NCBI RefSeq assembly: GCF_001898805.1
Contig: NZ_MKVJ01000021.1
Coordinates: 176,506 to 240,505 of the forward strand
Length of the DNA: 64,000 nucleotides
Direction of reading: 5' to 3'
Source of the DNA: Leifsonia sp. 71-9
GTDB taxonomy: Bacteria; Actinomycetota; Actinomycetes; Actinomycetales; Microbacteriaceae
The notes beneath the pieces were generated by a model. It saw nothing but the letters and a program-made list of their open reading frames with translations, had not been told where the DNA came from and searched no databases. Shown piece after piece: positions 7,914-16,813 of this stretch. Every line of letters starts with the position of its first letter. Within the stretch, counting starts at the first letter, position 1. The position numbers were made by a program, and so were the translations under genes.

Positions 7914-9293
7914 ATGACCACGACAGACCTGCCCGTCCAGCCCCGCCTGAAGCGGGCGCTTGGGCCGACCGCCCTCATCCTGTTCGGGCTCACCTATCTG
8001 GCGCCCGTCACCGTCTTCACGACGTACGGCATCGTCACGGAGTCCACGGACAACCACCTGCCGTCCGCCTACGTGGTCGCCCTGGTCGCGATGCTCTTCA
8101 CGGCGCTCAGCTACGGCGCGATGGCGCGGGCCTTCCCCGTCTCGGGATCGGCGTACACGTACACGCAGCAGTCGTTCGGCGGCCATGTCGGCTTCCTCAC
8201 CGGCTGGACGCTGATGCTCGACTACCTCTTCCTCCCGATGATCAACTTCCTGCTCATCGGCCTGTACCTGAACACGCAGTTCCCCGAGGTGCCGCAGTGG
8301 GTGTTCGCGCTCGCGTCGCTGCTGCTCGTGCTGCTGTTCAACGTGCTCGGCATCACCCTGGTCAACAAGCTCAACATCGCCATCGTCGCGCTCTCCGTGC
8401 TGCTCGTCGTCGTCTTCGCCGTGCTCGCCATCAAGGAGCTCGCCACCAACCCGTCGTCCGACACCCCGAGCCTGATCGAGCCGTTCCTCCCCGGATCCGG
8501 CGGCCTCGGCCCGGTCTTCGCCGGCGCCGCGGTGCTCGCCCTGTCGTTCCTCGGCTTCGACGCGGTCTCCACCCTGTCGGAGGAGGCCAAGAACCCCAAG
8601 CGCGACATCCCGCGCGCCATCATGCTCACCACCCTCATCGGCGGCGCCATCTTCATCGTCGTGTCGTGGCTCGGCGCACTGGTCTTCCCCGACTGGCACG
8701 ACTTCGCCAACGTCGACTCGGCGGGCGTCGACCTGATGGCCAAGGTCGGCGGCACCTTCCTGACCTCCTTCTTCGTCGCCGTGTACGTCGTCGGCGCGTT
8801 CGGCTCCGGGATGACGACCCAGGTCAGCGTCTCGCGCATCATCTACTCGATGGGCCGCGACAAGGTGCTGCCCGGGATCTTCGGAAAGCTGCACTCGCGC
8901 TTCCACACCCCCTGGGTCGCCGCGATCGCCGTCTCGATCGTCTCCCTGCTGTCGCTCGTGCTCACCCTCGACGTCGCCGCCACGATGATCTCGTTCGGCG
9001 CGCTCGCCGCGTTCTCGATGGTGAACCTCTCGGTCATCCGCCACCACCTCTTCCCGAAGGGCGGCCGCGGCAAGCCGTCGGCCGGCGAGTGGCTCCGGTA
9101 CGGTCTGCTCCCCGCGATCGGCTTCCTGCTCACCGTCTGGCTCTGGACCTCCCTCACCGCCACCACCTTCATCGTCGGCCTCTCGTGGGTCGCCCTCGGC
9201 GTCATCTACCTCGCCGTGCTGACCCGCGGCTTCCGCCGCAAGCCCCCGATGATGGACTTCTCCGAGCGCGAGGCCGTCCCCGCCGAGGCCTGA
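7914..9293 (+). CDS. APC-family amino acid permease
   Basis: A 459-residue transporter with about 12 hydrophobic segments. The N-terminus (RALGPTALILFGLTYLAPVT) and the segment FLGFDAVSTLSEEAKNPKRD are characteristic of the APC superfamily; FDAVSTLSEE matches the conserved region after TM6 of bacterial amino acid/putrescine-type permeases. It follows the amidohydrolase with a 139-bp gap that holds the 15-bp repeat, so both genes are probably expressed together under the TetR regulator. It likely imports the substrate of, or exports the product of, that hydrolase. Substrate specificity is unknown. Confidence 0.9.
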   Translation: MTTTDLPVQPRLKRALGPTALILFGLTYLAPVTVFTTYGIVTESTDNHLPSAYVVALVAMLFTALSYGAMARAFPVSGSAYTYTQQSFGGHVGFLTGWTLMLDYLFLPMINFLLIGLYLNTQFPEVPQWVFALASLLLVLLFNVLGITLVNKLNIAIVALSVLLVVVFAVLAIKELATNPSSDTPSLIEPFLPGSGGLGPVFAGAAVLALSFLGFDAVSTLSEEAKNPKRDIPRAIMLTTLIGGAIFIVVSWLGALVFPDWHDFANVDSAGVDLMAKVGGTFLTSFFVAVYVVGAFGSGMTTQVSVSRIIYSMGRDKVLPGIFGKLHSRFHTPWVAAIAVSIVSLLSLVLTLDVAATMISFGALAAFSMVNLSVIRHHLFPKGGRGKPSAGEWLRYGLLPAIGFLLTVWLWTSLTATTFIVGLSWVALGVIYLAVLTRGFRRKPPMMDFSEREAVPAEA

Positions 9294-9775
9294 CCGGCGG
9301 CCACCACCCCCGAACCCCGGCCCCACCCCGGCCGCCTCCGGAACTCCGGTGATCTCCACCGTCGCCCCCTCAATCGCCGTCCGAACGGCGAACTGAGCGG
9401 CGTGCCGGTTCGGGTCTCCGGAGTTCCGGAGGCGCCACGCCGCGCGCCGGCGCCCGGCGCCGTGGCACCGGAACTCCGGCGTCGGCCGACGCCGCGCCGG
9501 TTGGTTCGCCGTAAGTCCGGTGACTCGGAGGTGGTGGCGGTGGTTCGCCGGAATTCCGGCGTCGGTGGACGCCGCGCCGGTTGGTTCGCCGTAAGTCCGG
9601 TGACTTGGAGGTGGTGGCGGTGGTTCGCCGGAATTCCGGCGTCGGCGGACGCCGCGCCGCTTGGGTCGCCGGAGTTCCGGTGGGCAGGGTGTCATGGCGG
9701 CGGAACGCCGGGGCTCCGGCCCGGCCCGGCCCGGTCCGGGCCGGGCCGGGCAGCGGGTCTGCTTGACTGGGAGGC
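9294..9775. repeat. non-coding stretch with 80-bp tandem repeats and CCGGAAYTCCGG palindromes
   Basis: No convincing gene occupies these 482 bp. The middle holds an exact-period 80-bp tandem repeat: unit 1 at 9471-9550, unit 2 at 9551-9630 and a partial unit 3 at 9631-9680, with units 1 and 2 almost identical. Each unit begins with the 12-bp palindrome CCGGAAYTCCGG and has a second half-like site (CCGTAAGTCCGG) in the middle. Further copies of the palindrome lie outside the tandem array near 9337, 9418, 9668 and 9709. Open frames crossing it are repetitive, lack a ribosome site and continue into overlapping genes, so they are taken as artefacts. Confidence 0.85.
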
Positions 9776-10909
9776 ATGTTCCCGTACGAGCTGCTGCGCC
9801 GCCGGCCCGATGTGGAGGCGCCGAACCTGTTCGCCGCCGACGCGGCGGACCGGCTGCTCGCCGACACGGCCGGCGACGCGGTGCTCCGCCCGGGGCTCGT
9901 CGTGATCGGCGACGCCTACGGCGCGCTCACCCTGGCCGCGGCCGAGCGCGGCGCCCGCGGCATCCGCGTGCACCAGGATCCGCTGACCGGCGAGCGCGCG
10001 CTCGACGCCAACGCCGCCGACCTCGGCCCCGACCTCGCCCTACCGAGCGACGGCGTCTTCACCCACCACGCGCTCGACGAGTCGCTCGTCCGCGGCGCGA
10101 CGACCGTGCTGCTGCGGCTGCCGCGCAGTCTCGAGGCGCTCGCCGAGATCGCGGCCCTCATCGCCGAGCACGCGCGCCCGGAGGTGCAGGTCTTCGCCGG
10201 CGGGATGCTCAAGCACATGAGCGTCGCGATGAACGGCGTGCTCGGCGAGGTGTTCGGCTCGGTGCAGGTGTCGCTCGCACGGCAGAAGGCGCGCGTGCTC
10301 ACCGCGACGGAACCGCATCCCGCCGCCGCGATCGTGCTCGGCCGCTGGCCGGAACGCGCGTTCGACGACGAGACCGGCCTCTGGGTGTGCGCGCACGGCG
10401 CGGCCTTCGCGGGGGCGTCCGTCGACATCGGCACGCGCTTTCTCCTGAGCGTGCTGCCGCAGGCGGTCCCGGAGGCGCGCACGGCCATCGACCTCGGCTG
10501 CGGAACGGGCCTGCTCGCCTCCGCGCTCGCCGGCGCCCGCCCGGGGCTGCGGGTCATCGCCAGCGACCAGTCCGCCGCCGCCGTCGCGTCGGCGCGAGCG
10601 ACCGCCGCGGCCAACCACGTCGGCGACCGGGTGACCGTGGTCCGGGATGACGGTCTCGCCTCCCAGCCCGACGCCACCGCCGACCTCGTGGTGCTCAACC
10701 CGCCGTTCCACATCGGCGGGGCCGTGCACACCGGTGCGGCGCATCGGATGTTCGCCGACGCGGCCCGCGTGCTCGTGCCCGGTGGCGAGCTCTGGGCCGT
10801 GTGGAACTCCCACCTGGGCTACCGTGCCGCGCTCGAGCGGACCGTCGGCCCGACCCGGCAGATCGCCCGCAACGCCAAGTTCACCGTGACGGCGTCGCGG
10901 CGGCCGTAG
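9776..10909 (+). CDS. RsmC/RlmG-type rRNA guanine-N2 methyltransferase
   Basis: A 377-residue class I SAM methyltransferase with the two-domain architecture of RsmC (16S G1207) and RlmG (23S G1835). An N-terminal degenerate methyltransferase-like half (about 1-190) precedes the catalytic half. The SAM-binding motif I is LGCGTGLLASAL (around residue 239), and the catalytic NPPF motif is at residues 308-311 within LNPPFHIGG. It is a cytoplasmic rRNA-modifying enzyme; which of the two sites it modifies cannot be decided here. It stands alone, downstream of the 80-bp repeat array and upstream of an unrelated GNAT. Confidence 0.85.
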   Translation: MFPYELLRRRPDVEAPNLFAADAADRLLADTAGDAVLRPGLVVIGDAYGALTLAAAERGARGIRVHQDPLTGERALDANAADLGPDLALPSDGVFTHHALDESLVRGATTVLLRLPRSLEALAEIAALIAEHARPEVQVFAGGMLKHMSVAMNGVLGEVFGSVQVSLARQKARVLTATEPHPAAAIVLGRWPERAFDDETGLWVCAHGAAFAGASVDIGTRFLLSVLPQAVPEARTAIDLGCGTGLLASALAGARPGLRVIASDQSAAAVASARATAAANHVGDRVTVVRDDGLASQPDATADLVVLNPPFHIGGAVHTGAAHRMFADAARVLVPGGELWAVWNSHLGYRAALERTVGPTRQIARNAKFTVTASRRP

Positions 10910-11067
10910 CACGCCCCACCACACCGCTGCATGCCGCCTATGGGCGGCTTCGAGCCTTCACACCGCTCCCGCTCCTCCTGGCAGCCCATTGCTATCCACG
11001 CGGCCATAGCCTCTCCCTGAGACCGGGGAATCGGGAGACCGGGGGAGCGGGACGGGACGGGAGCGAG

Positions 11068-11694
11068 ATGGCACTGGCGATTCACCGGCCGCGCGTGCTG
11101 CGCGGCCCCGCCCTCGACGACCCCGTGATCGCCCCGGTGCTCGGCACCGACCGCCTCCTGCTGCGTCCGTACCGGGCGGGGGATGTCGTGGACTGGCTCG
11201 CGATCGAAGCCGACGAGCCGGTGCGCTCGGGCCTCGGCTGGCCGGTGCGCACCGAGCGGCAAGCGCTGGACCACTTCCGCGCGCGCCTGCACCACACCAC
11301 GCTCAGCCAGGCCGACGACTTCCTCGCGCTCGCCGTGGAGCTCGACGACCACGTGATCGGCGACGTCTCCCTGCACCTGCGCACCATCGCGGTGGAGACG
11401 CGGAGCGTCGAGATCGGCTGGCTGCAGCGGTCGGACCGCTGGGGGCACGGCTACGCCACGGAGGCGGCGGAGGCGGCCCTCGACCTCGCGTTCGGGCGGC
11501 TGGGAGCGGTGATCGTGACCGCCGTGATCGATCGCGCCAACGAGCGGTCCGCGCGGCTGGCCCTGCGGCTCGGCTTCCGGCTCGCGGGTGCGACGGCCAC
11601 CCGGACGACCTGGCTGCTCTCGCGGGCGGAGCATCCGGAAGCGACGACCGGATTCGATGGTCGCGTGGCCGATCGGCGACGATTTCCTCAGTAG
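11068..11694 (+). CDS. GNAT acetyltransferase (RimJ/RimL-like)
   Basis: A 208-residue GNAT_3-type N-acetyltransferase starting at ATG 11068. The core runs from about residue 28 (TDRLLLRPYRAGDVVDW) through the acetyl-CoA loop region WGHGYATEAAEAALDLAF to DRANERSARLALRLGF. Proteins of this class acetylate N-termini of ribosomal proteins or small amines, and the substrate is not predictable. The upstream frame stays open to 10801 inside the methyltransferase gene, but that part is a shadow. The last bases lie against a palindrome (11695-11708) belonging to the next gene's control region. Confidence 0.8.
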   Translation: MALAIHRPRVLRGPALDDPVIAPVLGTDRLLLRPYRAGDVVDWLAIEADEPVRSGLGWPVRTERQALDHFRARLHHTTLSQADDFLALAVELDDHVIGDVSLHLRTIAVETRSVEIGWLQRSDRWGHGYATEAAEAALDLAFGRLGAVIVTAVIDRANERSARLALRLGFRLAGATATRTTWLLSRAEHPEATTGFDGRVADRRRFPQ

Positions 11695-11708
11695 GTGAGA
11701 GAACTCAC
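11695..11708. promoter_or_regulatory. GTGAG-AGAA-CTCAC palindrome upstream of APC permease
   Basis: An inverted repeat with 5-bp arms and a 4-bp centre. The 14-nt string TGAGAGAACTCACA (11696-11709) occurs identically at 59926-59939 upstream of another APC permease gene, suggesting a shared regulator. Confidence 0.5.
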
Positions 11709-11814
11709 AACCGGATCCGCATCACTTTTCTCTTGTGCACCCGACCCCTGGTTGCTAACGTCCCCCTATCGCATCGCCGCGACGGCCGCACCAGCGACAC
11801 AGCCAGGGAGAGTG

Positions 11815-13314
11815 ATGACCCAGACGAATTCCCGGCCGGCCTCCGCCGACCAGAACGGCGCTCCGAGCGCCCACCACAAGCTGCAGGCCGACGGGGTCAG
11901 CCGAGCAGGCTCCATCGTGATGGCCGTCGCGGGCAGCGCCCCGGCCTACTCCATCGCCGCCACCACGGCCACGCTCGTCGGGGCCGCCGGCCTGGGCGCG
12001 CCGGCCGCCCTGCTCTGGTGCGGCATCCCGATGCTCGGGATCGCGTGGGCCTTCCTCTACCTGGGCCGCATCGACGTGAACGCGGGGGCCACGTACTCGT
12101 GGGTTGCCCGGGCGCTGCATCCCGTGCTCGGCTTCCTCTCCGGCTGGGCGCTGGTGGTGTCGGCCACGATCTTCATGGTCGCGGGAGCCCTCCCCGCCGG
12201 GGCGATGACCGTCACGCTCTTCGCTCCGGAGGCGGCGGGCAACGTCCCGCTCATCACCGCGGTCGGCGCGGTGTGGTTCCTCGTCATGGCCGCCTGCGTG
12301 CTCTTCGGCGTGCACGTGACGGCGCGGGCGCAGTGGATCATGTCGGTGATCGAGGTGAGCATCCTGGTGCTGTTCGCGATCCTGATGATCGTGCGGGCCG
12401 CCACGTCGCCGCACGCCGGCCCGGACTTCTCGTGGGACTGGCTCGGCTTCGCGCACCTGACCGGCCCGGGCGTCTTCGTCGCCTCCGCCCTGATCGCGGC
12501 CTTCTACTTCTGGGGCTGGGACGTCAGCGCCAACCTCAACGAGGAGACCAAGGACGGCCACAAGAGCGCGGGGTCGGCCGGCATCATCGGCGTCGTCATC
12601 GTCTTCCTGCTCTTCGAGGTCTTCACCATCGCGACGCTGGTCATGCTGCCGCAGAAGACGATCGAGGCGAACAGCGCCAACATCCTCTCGGTGCTGGGGG
12701 ATGCGGTGTGGCCGGGCATCGGCGGCAAGATCCTGGTCGTCGCGGTGGCGCTGTCGACCGTCGCGACGCTCGAGACCACGCTCATCCAGGTGACCCGCAC
12801 CCTGTTCTCGATGGGACGCGACCACACGATCCCGTCGGCCTTCGGACGCATCCACCCGAAGTGGCGCACGCCCGCCTTCGCCACCCTCATCGTCGTCGGC
12901 GTCTCGGTCGTGCTGTTCCTGGGCTCCAACTTCCTCGGCAGCGTCGGCGACATCATGAACAACGCCATCCTGTCGATCGGCCTGCAGATCGCCTTCTACT
13001 ACACGCTCGCGGGTGTCGCCGTGGTCGTCGCGTACCGCAAGGTGCTGTTCAAATCGGTGAAGAACTTCCTGCTGATCGGGCTGTGGCCGGCGATCGGCGC
13101 CGTGTTCATGGGCGTGATGTTCATCGCCTCCATCCCGAACAACGACCCGATCGTGAACCTGCTCGGAATCGGGCTGATCGTCCTCGGGATCCTGCCGCTG
13201 GCGCTCTTCTACCGCAAGGCGAAGGGCTACTACACGCGGCGTCCGCTGGAGCTGCCGGACGAGCTGGACGCGACGGCACCCGCCGGCATCGACGACCGCG
13301 ACCCCGCCGCCTGA
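11815..13314 (+). CDS. APC-family amino acid permease
   Basis: A 499-residue permease with about 12 hydrophobic segments. ATG 11815 is preceded by AGGGAG at 4 nt, and the adjacent GTG 11812 is too close to that site. The first 40 residues are a hydrophilic tail, followed by SIVMAVAGSAPAYSIAATTA, a typical TM1 of the APC superfamily. The segment WGWDVSANLNEETKDG is the conserved motif after TM6. The C-terminus (after about 470) is charged. The gene is transcribed alone and ends at an 11-bp-stem hairpin shared with the convergent oxidoreductase. The upstream 14-nt palindrome is shared with the permease at 59989. Substrate unknown. Confidence 0.9.
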   Translation: MTQTNSRPASADQNGAPSAHHKLQADGVSRAGSIVMAVAGSAPAYSIAATTATLVGAAGLGAPAALLWCGIPMLGIAWAFLYLGRIDVNAGATYSWVARALHPVLGFLSGWALVVSATIFMVAGALPAGAMTVTLFAPEAAGNVPLITAVGAVWFLVMAACVLFGVHVTARAQWIMSVIEVSILVLFAILMIVRAATSPHAGPDFSWDWLGFAHLTGPGVFVASALIAAFYFWGWDVSANLNEETKDGHKSAGSAGIIGVVIVFLLFEVFTIATLVMLPQKTIEANSANILSVLGDAVWPGIGGKILVVAVALSTVATLETTLIQVTRTLFSMGRDHTIPSAFGRIHPKWRTPAFATLIVVGVSVVLFLGSNFLGSVGDIMNNAILSIGLQIAFYYTLAGVAVVVAYRKVLFKSVKNFLLIGLWPAIGAVFMGVMFIASIPNNDPIVNLLGIGLIVLGILPLALFYRKAKGYYTRRPLELPDELDATAPAGIDDRDPAA

Positions 13315-13352
13315 GGCCGACCCGGTCGCTGCGGGCGCGACTGCGGTCCCGC

Positions 13353-13390
13353 GGTACGTCTGCGCCGGGTCGTGCCGCGGCAGACGTACC
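13353..13390. terminator. bidirectional terminator hairpin
   Basis: Perfect 11-bp arms GGTACGTCTGC (13353-13363) and GCAGACGTACC (13380-13390) with a 16-nt loop, between convergent permease and oxidoreductase genes. Confidence 0.65.
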
Positions 13391-13410
13391 GGGAGGCCGC
13401 CGTCGCCCGG

Positions 13411-14340
13411 TCAGGGCACGAAGACCACGCGCTCCGTCGCGCCCGGGTCGTCGCGCCACACGGAGGCGACGTCGCTGAGCGGCACCGCCCGCACGTCGAT
13501 GTCGAACTCGCCCCGCGAGACGGCCTCGGCGATGGCGGGCAGCTCGGCGCCGAACTCCTCCGGTGAGACGGAGCCGATCCCGCTGCCGACGAGGTCGAGG
13601 CGCGCGGCGCGGAAGGCGGCCGACGGGATGCTCGCCGTCGGCCCGGCGACGGACCCGATCTCGATCCAGGTCAGCGGCGCGCCGCGATCGGTGCGGGCGG
13701 TCACGATGTCGGCCATCGCCTGCGCCGTGGGGGCGCCCCAGACGTAGTCGAGCACCACGTCGACGTCCGCCGCCTGCGACAGCTCGTCGAACCCGAGCGC
13801 GCGATCCGCGCCGTGCCCGAGCAGCGCCGCGGTGCGGTCGCGGTCGCGTCCCGCCGCAATGACCTCCGATGCCCCGAGTCTGCGGGCGACCTGCAGGGCG
13901 AGGCGGCCGGCGTTCCCGGTCGCGCCGAGGACGAGGACGCGCGCGCCCGGCCGGACGGCGGTGCGGCGCCGGAGCGCCACCCACGACGACATCACCGGGT
14001 TCATCGCCGCGGCGACGCGCACCGCGTCGATGCCGTCGGGGAGCGGGACGGTGGCGTTGCGCGGCACGACGGTGCGCTCGGCGAAGGTGCCCAGCTCGCT
14101 CTCGTGCACGAGCGCGTACCGGAGACGGCCGTCGGCGTCGCGCACGACGGCGTCGATCCCCGGGACGAAGGGCAGCTCGCCGGTGCTCGTGTAGTGGCTG
14201 CCGTCGGCCTGCGAGCGCACGCGCGGGTGGAGGGCGCCCGCGACCACCTCGACGGCCAGGGTGTCGTCGGTCGCGACCGGGTCGGGCCACTCGGCGTACT
14301 CCGGCGGGGTGTCGAACGATGTGACGACGGCGGCGCGCAT
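13411..14340 (-). CDS. quinone-oxidoreductase-type MDR enzyme
   Basis: A 309-residue medium-chain dehydrogenase/reductase. The start is ATG 14340 with GGAGGAGTC upstream. The N-terminal GroES-like fold is followed by the Rossmann motif VLVLGATGNAGRLALQVARR (about residues 125-145). Zinc-ligand cysteines of alcohol dehydrogenases are absent, as expected for zinc-free NADPH quinone oxidoreductase-like members. It is divergent from a MarR regulator, with a perfect operator-like palindrome between them. That arrangement is typical of reactive-electrophile or quinone stress circuits. The physiological substrate is inferred to be an enone or quinone. Confidence 0.85.
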   Translation of the reverse strand: MRAAVVTSFDTPPEYAEWPDPVATDDTLAVEVVAGALHPRVRSQADGSHYTSTGELPFVPGIDAVVRDADGRLRYALVHESELGTFAERTVVPRNATVPLPDGIDAVRVAAAMNPVMSSWVALRRRTAVRPGARVLVLGATGNAGRLALQVARRLGASEVIAAGRDRDRTAALLGHGADRALGFDELSQAADVDVVLDYVWGAPTAQAMADIVTARTDRGAPLTWIEIGSVAGPTASIPSAAFRAARLDLVGSGIGSVSPEEFGAELPAIAEAVSRGEFDIDVRAVPLSDVASVWRDDPGATERVVFVP

Positions 14341-14353
14341 GACTCCTCCAAAT

Positions 14354-14397
14354 GGTTGGTATTGCGAACTATTCCATGATGGTTGGTAATACCAACC
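14354..14397. promoter_or_regulatory. MarR operator palindrome plus half-site
   Basis: GGTTGGTA-A-TACCAACC (14381-14397) is a perfect 8-1-8 palindrome. A second half-site GGTTGGTA (14354-14361) lies 27 bp away beside the oxidoreductase start. Both are in the 78-bp gap shared with the divergent marR gene and would block both promoters. Confidence 0.75.
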
Positions 14398-14406
14398 TTT
14401 GTCAAG

Positions 14407-14412
14407 TAGCCT
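14407..14412 (+). promoter_or_regulatory. -10 hexamer for leaderless MarR mRNA
   Basis: TAGCCT ends 6 nt before ATG 14419, so transcription should start at or next to the start codon. The operator palindrome sits directly upstream. Confidence 0.55.
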
Positions 14413-14418
14413 CGGAGC

Positions 14419-14838
14419 ATGACCGACAGACCCGACGACGCGCTCGTGGACGCCCTCGTGCAGACCTCGTTCGTCGTCACGGGGGTGCTCACCCGCGTGG
14501 CCGCCGAGCGCGACCTCTCCCTCACCCAGCTCCGGATGCTCGGTGTGCTGCGCGACCGCCGCCCCCGAATGGCGCAGCTCGCCGCCCTGCTCGGCCTCGA
14601 CAAGTCCACCGTCTCGGGCCTGATCGAGCGCGCCGAACGCCGCGGCCTGGTCCGCCGGGTGCCCAGCGCCGACGACGCCCGGGCGGTGGAGGTCGTGGCG
14701 ACCCCCGACGGACTCGCGCTCGCGCGCGACGGAGCCGAGCAGGTGGGCCGGGCCCTTCAGCCCCTCCTGAGCACGGTGGACGGCGCCGGCCGCACCGCGC
14801 TCACGCGGGAACTGGAACGGATGCTCTCCGCGCACTGA
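14419..14838 (+). CDS. MarR-family transcriptional regulator
   Basis: A 139-residue winged-helix protein of typical MarR length. The DNA-recognition region is RMAQLAALLGLDKSTVSGLIERAERRGLV (given here as a region, about residues 54-82), and the beta-wing carries RRVPSADDARAVEV. No cysteine suited to redox sensing is visible, so it probably binds a small ligand. It is divergent from the MDR oxidoreductase and most likely represses both genes through the palindrome in the gap. Its last 38 bases overlap the 3' end of the convergent histidine kinase gene. Confidence 0.9.
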   Translation: MTDRPDDALVDALVQTSFVVTGVLTRVAAERDLSLTQLRMLGVLRDRRPRMAQLAALLGLDKSTVSGLIERAERRGLVRRVPSADDARAVEVVATPDGLALARDGAEQVGRALQPLLSTVDGAGRTALTRELERMLSAH

Positions 14839-16057
14839 GCGCGACCGCCGGAGCCGCCGCCGGGAAGCGGAGCGTCGCGATCAGGCCGCCGCCCCGCCGC
14901 GGGACGAGCACGAGCTCGCCGCCGTGGGCTTCCGCGACGCTGCGCACGATGGCCAGACCGAGGCCGTGCCCGCGGGGCGCGTTCGGGGACTGCACCCGCC
15001 CCGCGCCGCGGACGAACGGCTCCGTGAGCGAGTCGACGAGCGCGGGCGACAGCTCCGGCCCCGAGTTCTCGATGCGCAGCTCGGCCGCTCCGTCGCGGGC
15101 GGAGGAGGTCGAGACTGCGATCGTCCCGCCGTCGCGATTGTGCAGCACTGCGTTCACGACGAGGTTGGCGACGGCCCGCTGCACGAGCGCGCCGTCGCCG
15201 ACCAGCGGCGCAGGATGCAGCTCCCGCCGCACGCGGATGCCCCGCGCGGCCGCGATGCCGTCCACCTCGTCCAGCGCGTCCCGGGCGACATCGGCGAGAT
15301 CGGCCGGTGCTGGCCGCACGGTTCCCGCACCGATCTCGGCGAGCGACAGCAGCGCGTCGACCGATTCGATGTTGCGGCGGTTCGTCTCGTAGACCCGCTC
15401 GGCCGCGGCGCGCAGGGCGTGCAGGTCGAGCTCGGGATCGCTGAGCGCCACCTCGAGGACGGTCTGGGTGGCGGCGAGCGGCGTCCGCAGCTCGTGCGAC
15501 GCGTTCGCCGCGAACCGGCGGTTGGCCTGGAAGGCGCGGTCGAGCTTGCCGAGCATCTCGTCGAAGGTGTCCGAGAGCTCGCGGACCTCGTCGTGCGGCC
15601 CGGTCGACCCCACCCGGTGGTCGAAGGAGCCGGTGCCGGCCAGCTGCGCGGCGGCGTTGATCGCCTGCAACGGCCGCAGCACGCGCCCGGCGACGACCCA
15701 GCCGATCACGGCGCCGGCGGCGGCGAGCACCACGAGCACGACGAGCGAGACGATCAGGAGGGTGTTGAGCACATCCGCCTCGCTCTTGATCGAGATGGTG
15801 CTCGCCAGGGACGAGACGGAGTCGGACGGGCGAGCGGTCTCCGCGTATGCCGGCACCTGCGTCAGAGAGTCGGCCTGGACCGCCCCCATCGCCGTGATCT
15901 GGTAGGTCGGGATGTAGCGCATGAACACGTAGACGATGCCGAGCATGACGGCGCCGATCGAGGTGATCATCACCGCGTAGGTCAGGGTCAGGCGGGCGCG
16001 GATCGTCATCCGGGGGCGCGGGAGGGCGCGCACCGCCGGACCCGTCGGCGCGGTCAT
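14801..16057 (-). CDS. two-component sensor histidine kinase
   Basis: A 418-residue membrane kinase. TM1 is at about 25-46 and TM2 at about 97-121, bracketing a ~50-residue extracytoplasmic sensor loop. A HAMP linker follows (about 122-177), then the H-box FAANASHELRTPLAA with phospho-acceptor His188, and the ATPase domain with N-box NLVVNAVLHN and G-box GHGLGLAIV. The start ATG 16057 overlaps the response-regulator stop in an ATGA. The small sensor loop suggests detection of a membrane-proximal signal such as an antimicrobial compound. The gene is divergent from an ABC export operon, its probable target. Confidence 0.93.
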   Translation of the reverse strand: MTAPTGPAVRALPRPRMTIRARLTLTYAVMITSIGAVMLGIVYVFMRYIPTYQITAMGAVQADSLTQVPAYAETARPSDSVSSLASTISIKSEADVLNTLLIVSLVVLVVLAAAGAVIGWVVAGRVLRPLQAINAAAQLAGTGSFDHRVGSTGPHDEVRELSDTFDEMLGKLDRAFQANRRFAANASHELRTPLAATQTVLEVALSDPELDLHALRAAAERVYETNRRNIESVDALLSLAEIGAGTVRPAPADLADVARDALDEVDGIAAARGIRVRRELHPAPLVGDGALVQRAVANLVVNAVLHNRDGGTIAVSTSSARDGAAELRIENSGPELSPALVDSLTEPFVRGAGRVQSPNAPRGHGLGLAIVRSVAEAHGGELVLVPRRGGGLIATLRFPAAAPAVALSARRASVPVPA

Positions 16058-16719
16058 GCCGCACCCTCCAGCCGGTAGCCGCTGCCCGGGACGGTGTGGA
16101 TCACCCAGGGCTCGCCGAGGCGCTTGCGCAGGGTCGACACGGTCACGCGGATCGTGTTGGTGAACGGGTCCGCGTTCGCGTCCCAGGCCTTCTCGAGCAG
16201 CGTCTCCGCGCTCACGACCCCTCCCTCCGCCTGAAGGAGCACCTCGAGCACGGCGAACTCCTTGCGGCTCAGCCGCACCAGCCGGCCCTCGCGGTAGACC
16301 TCGCGCCGGAACGGGTCGAGGCTCACGCCCGCCGCATCCAGCACCGGCGGGCGTGCCTCGCCCGGGCGCCGGCCGAGCGCGCGCAGCCGCGCGACCAGCT
16401 CGGGGAAGTCGAACGGCTTGGCGAGATAGTCGTCGGCGCCCAGCTCGAAGCCCGTCACCTTGTCGTCGAGGCGGCGGGCCGCGGTCAGCATCAGCACGCG
16501 GACGTGCGGGCGGTTCGCGGTCACCCAGCGGCACACGTCGTCGCCGTGGACGCCGGGGATGTCGCGGTCGAGGACGACGACGTCGTAATCGTTGACCGAC
16601 AACTGCTCGATGGCCGTGTCGCCGTCGCCGGCGATGTCGGCCGCGATCGTCTCGCGGCGCAGACCGGTCTGCACGGCCTCGGCCAGGAACGCCTCGTCTT
16701 CGACGATCAACGCGCGCAT
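16054..16719 (-). CDS. OmpR-family response regulator
   Basis: A 221-residue response regulator. The receiver domain starts MRALIVEDEAFLAE and carries the phosphorylatable Asp51 in VVVLDRDIPG; the conserved Lys lies in LAKPFDFPELVARLRAL. The C-terminal winged helix (about 125-218) ends in TLRKRLGEPWVIHTVPGSGY, a classic OmpR/PhoB signature. ATG 16719 was chosen because the receiver domain begins immediately there. It forms an ATGA-coupled operon with the kinase and is divergent from the lipoprotein/adaptor/ABC operon. The 20-bp palindrome between the two operons is a strong candidate for its binding site. Confidence 0.95.
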   Translation of the reverse strand: MRALIVEDEAFLAEAVQTGLRRETIAADIAGDGDTAIEQLSVNDYDVVVLDRDIPGVHGDDVCRWVTANRPHVRVLMLTAARRLDDKVTGFELGADDYLAKPFDFPELVARLRALGRRPGEARPPVLDAAGVSLDPFRREVYREGRLVRLSRKEFAVLEVLLQAEGGVVSAETLLEKAWDANADPFTNTIRVTVSTLRKRLGEPWVIHTVPGSGYRLEGAA

Positions 16720-16793
16720 GCCGACCCCTTCCCGGCGCCGCCGTCGGGAGGCGCGGCACCGCGGAGAGTCAAACACGGCGACCCTAACGAAAA

Positions 16794-16813
16794 CGTAAAG
16801 GAATTCCTTTACG
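16794..16813. promoter_or_regulatory. perfect 20-bp palindrome between two-component and export operons
   Basis: CGTAAAGGAATTCCTTTACG reads identically on both strands. It lies 75 bp from the response-regulator start and 74 bp from the lipoprotein start, an apt place for a dimeric regulator controlling both divergent operons. Confidence 0.7.

Noticed and set aside
9471-9680. 80-bp direct repeats as a CRISPR array
   Set aside because: Units are contiguous with no variable spacers, only two full copies exist, and no cas gene is nearby.
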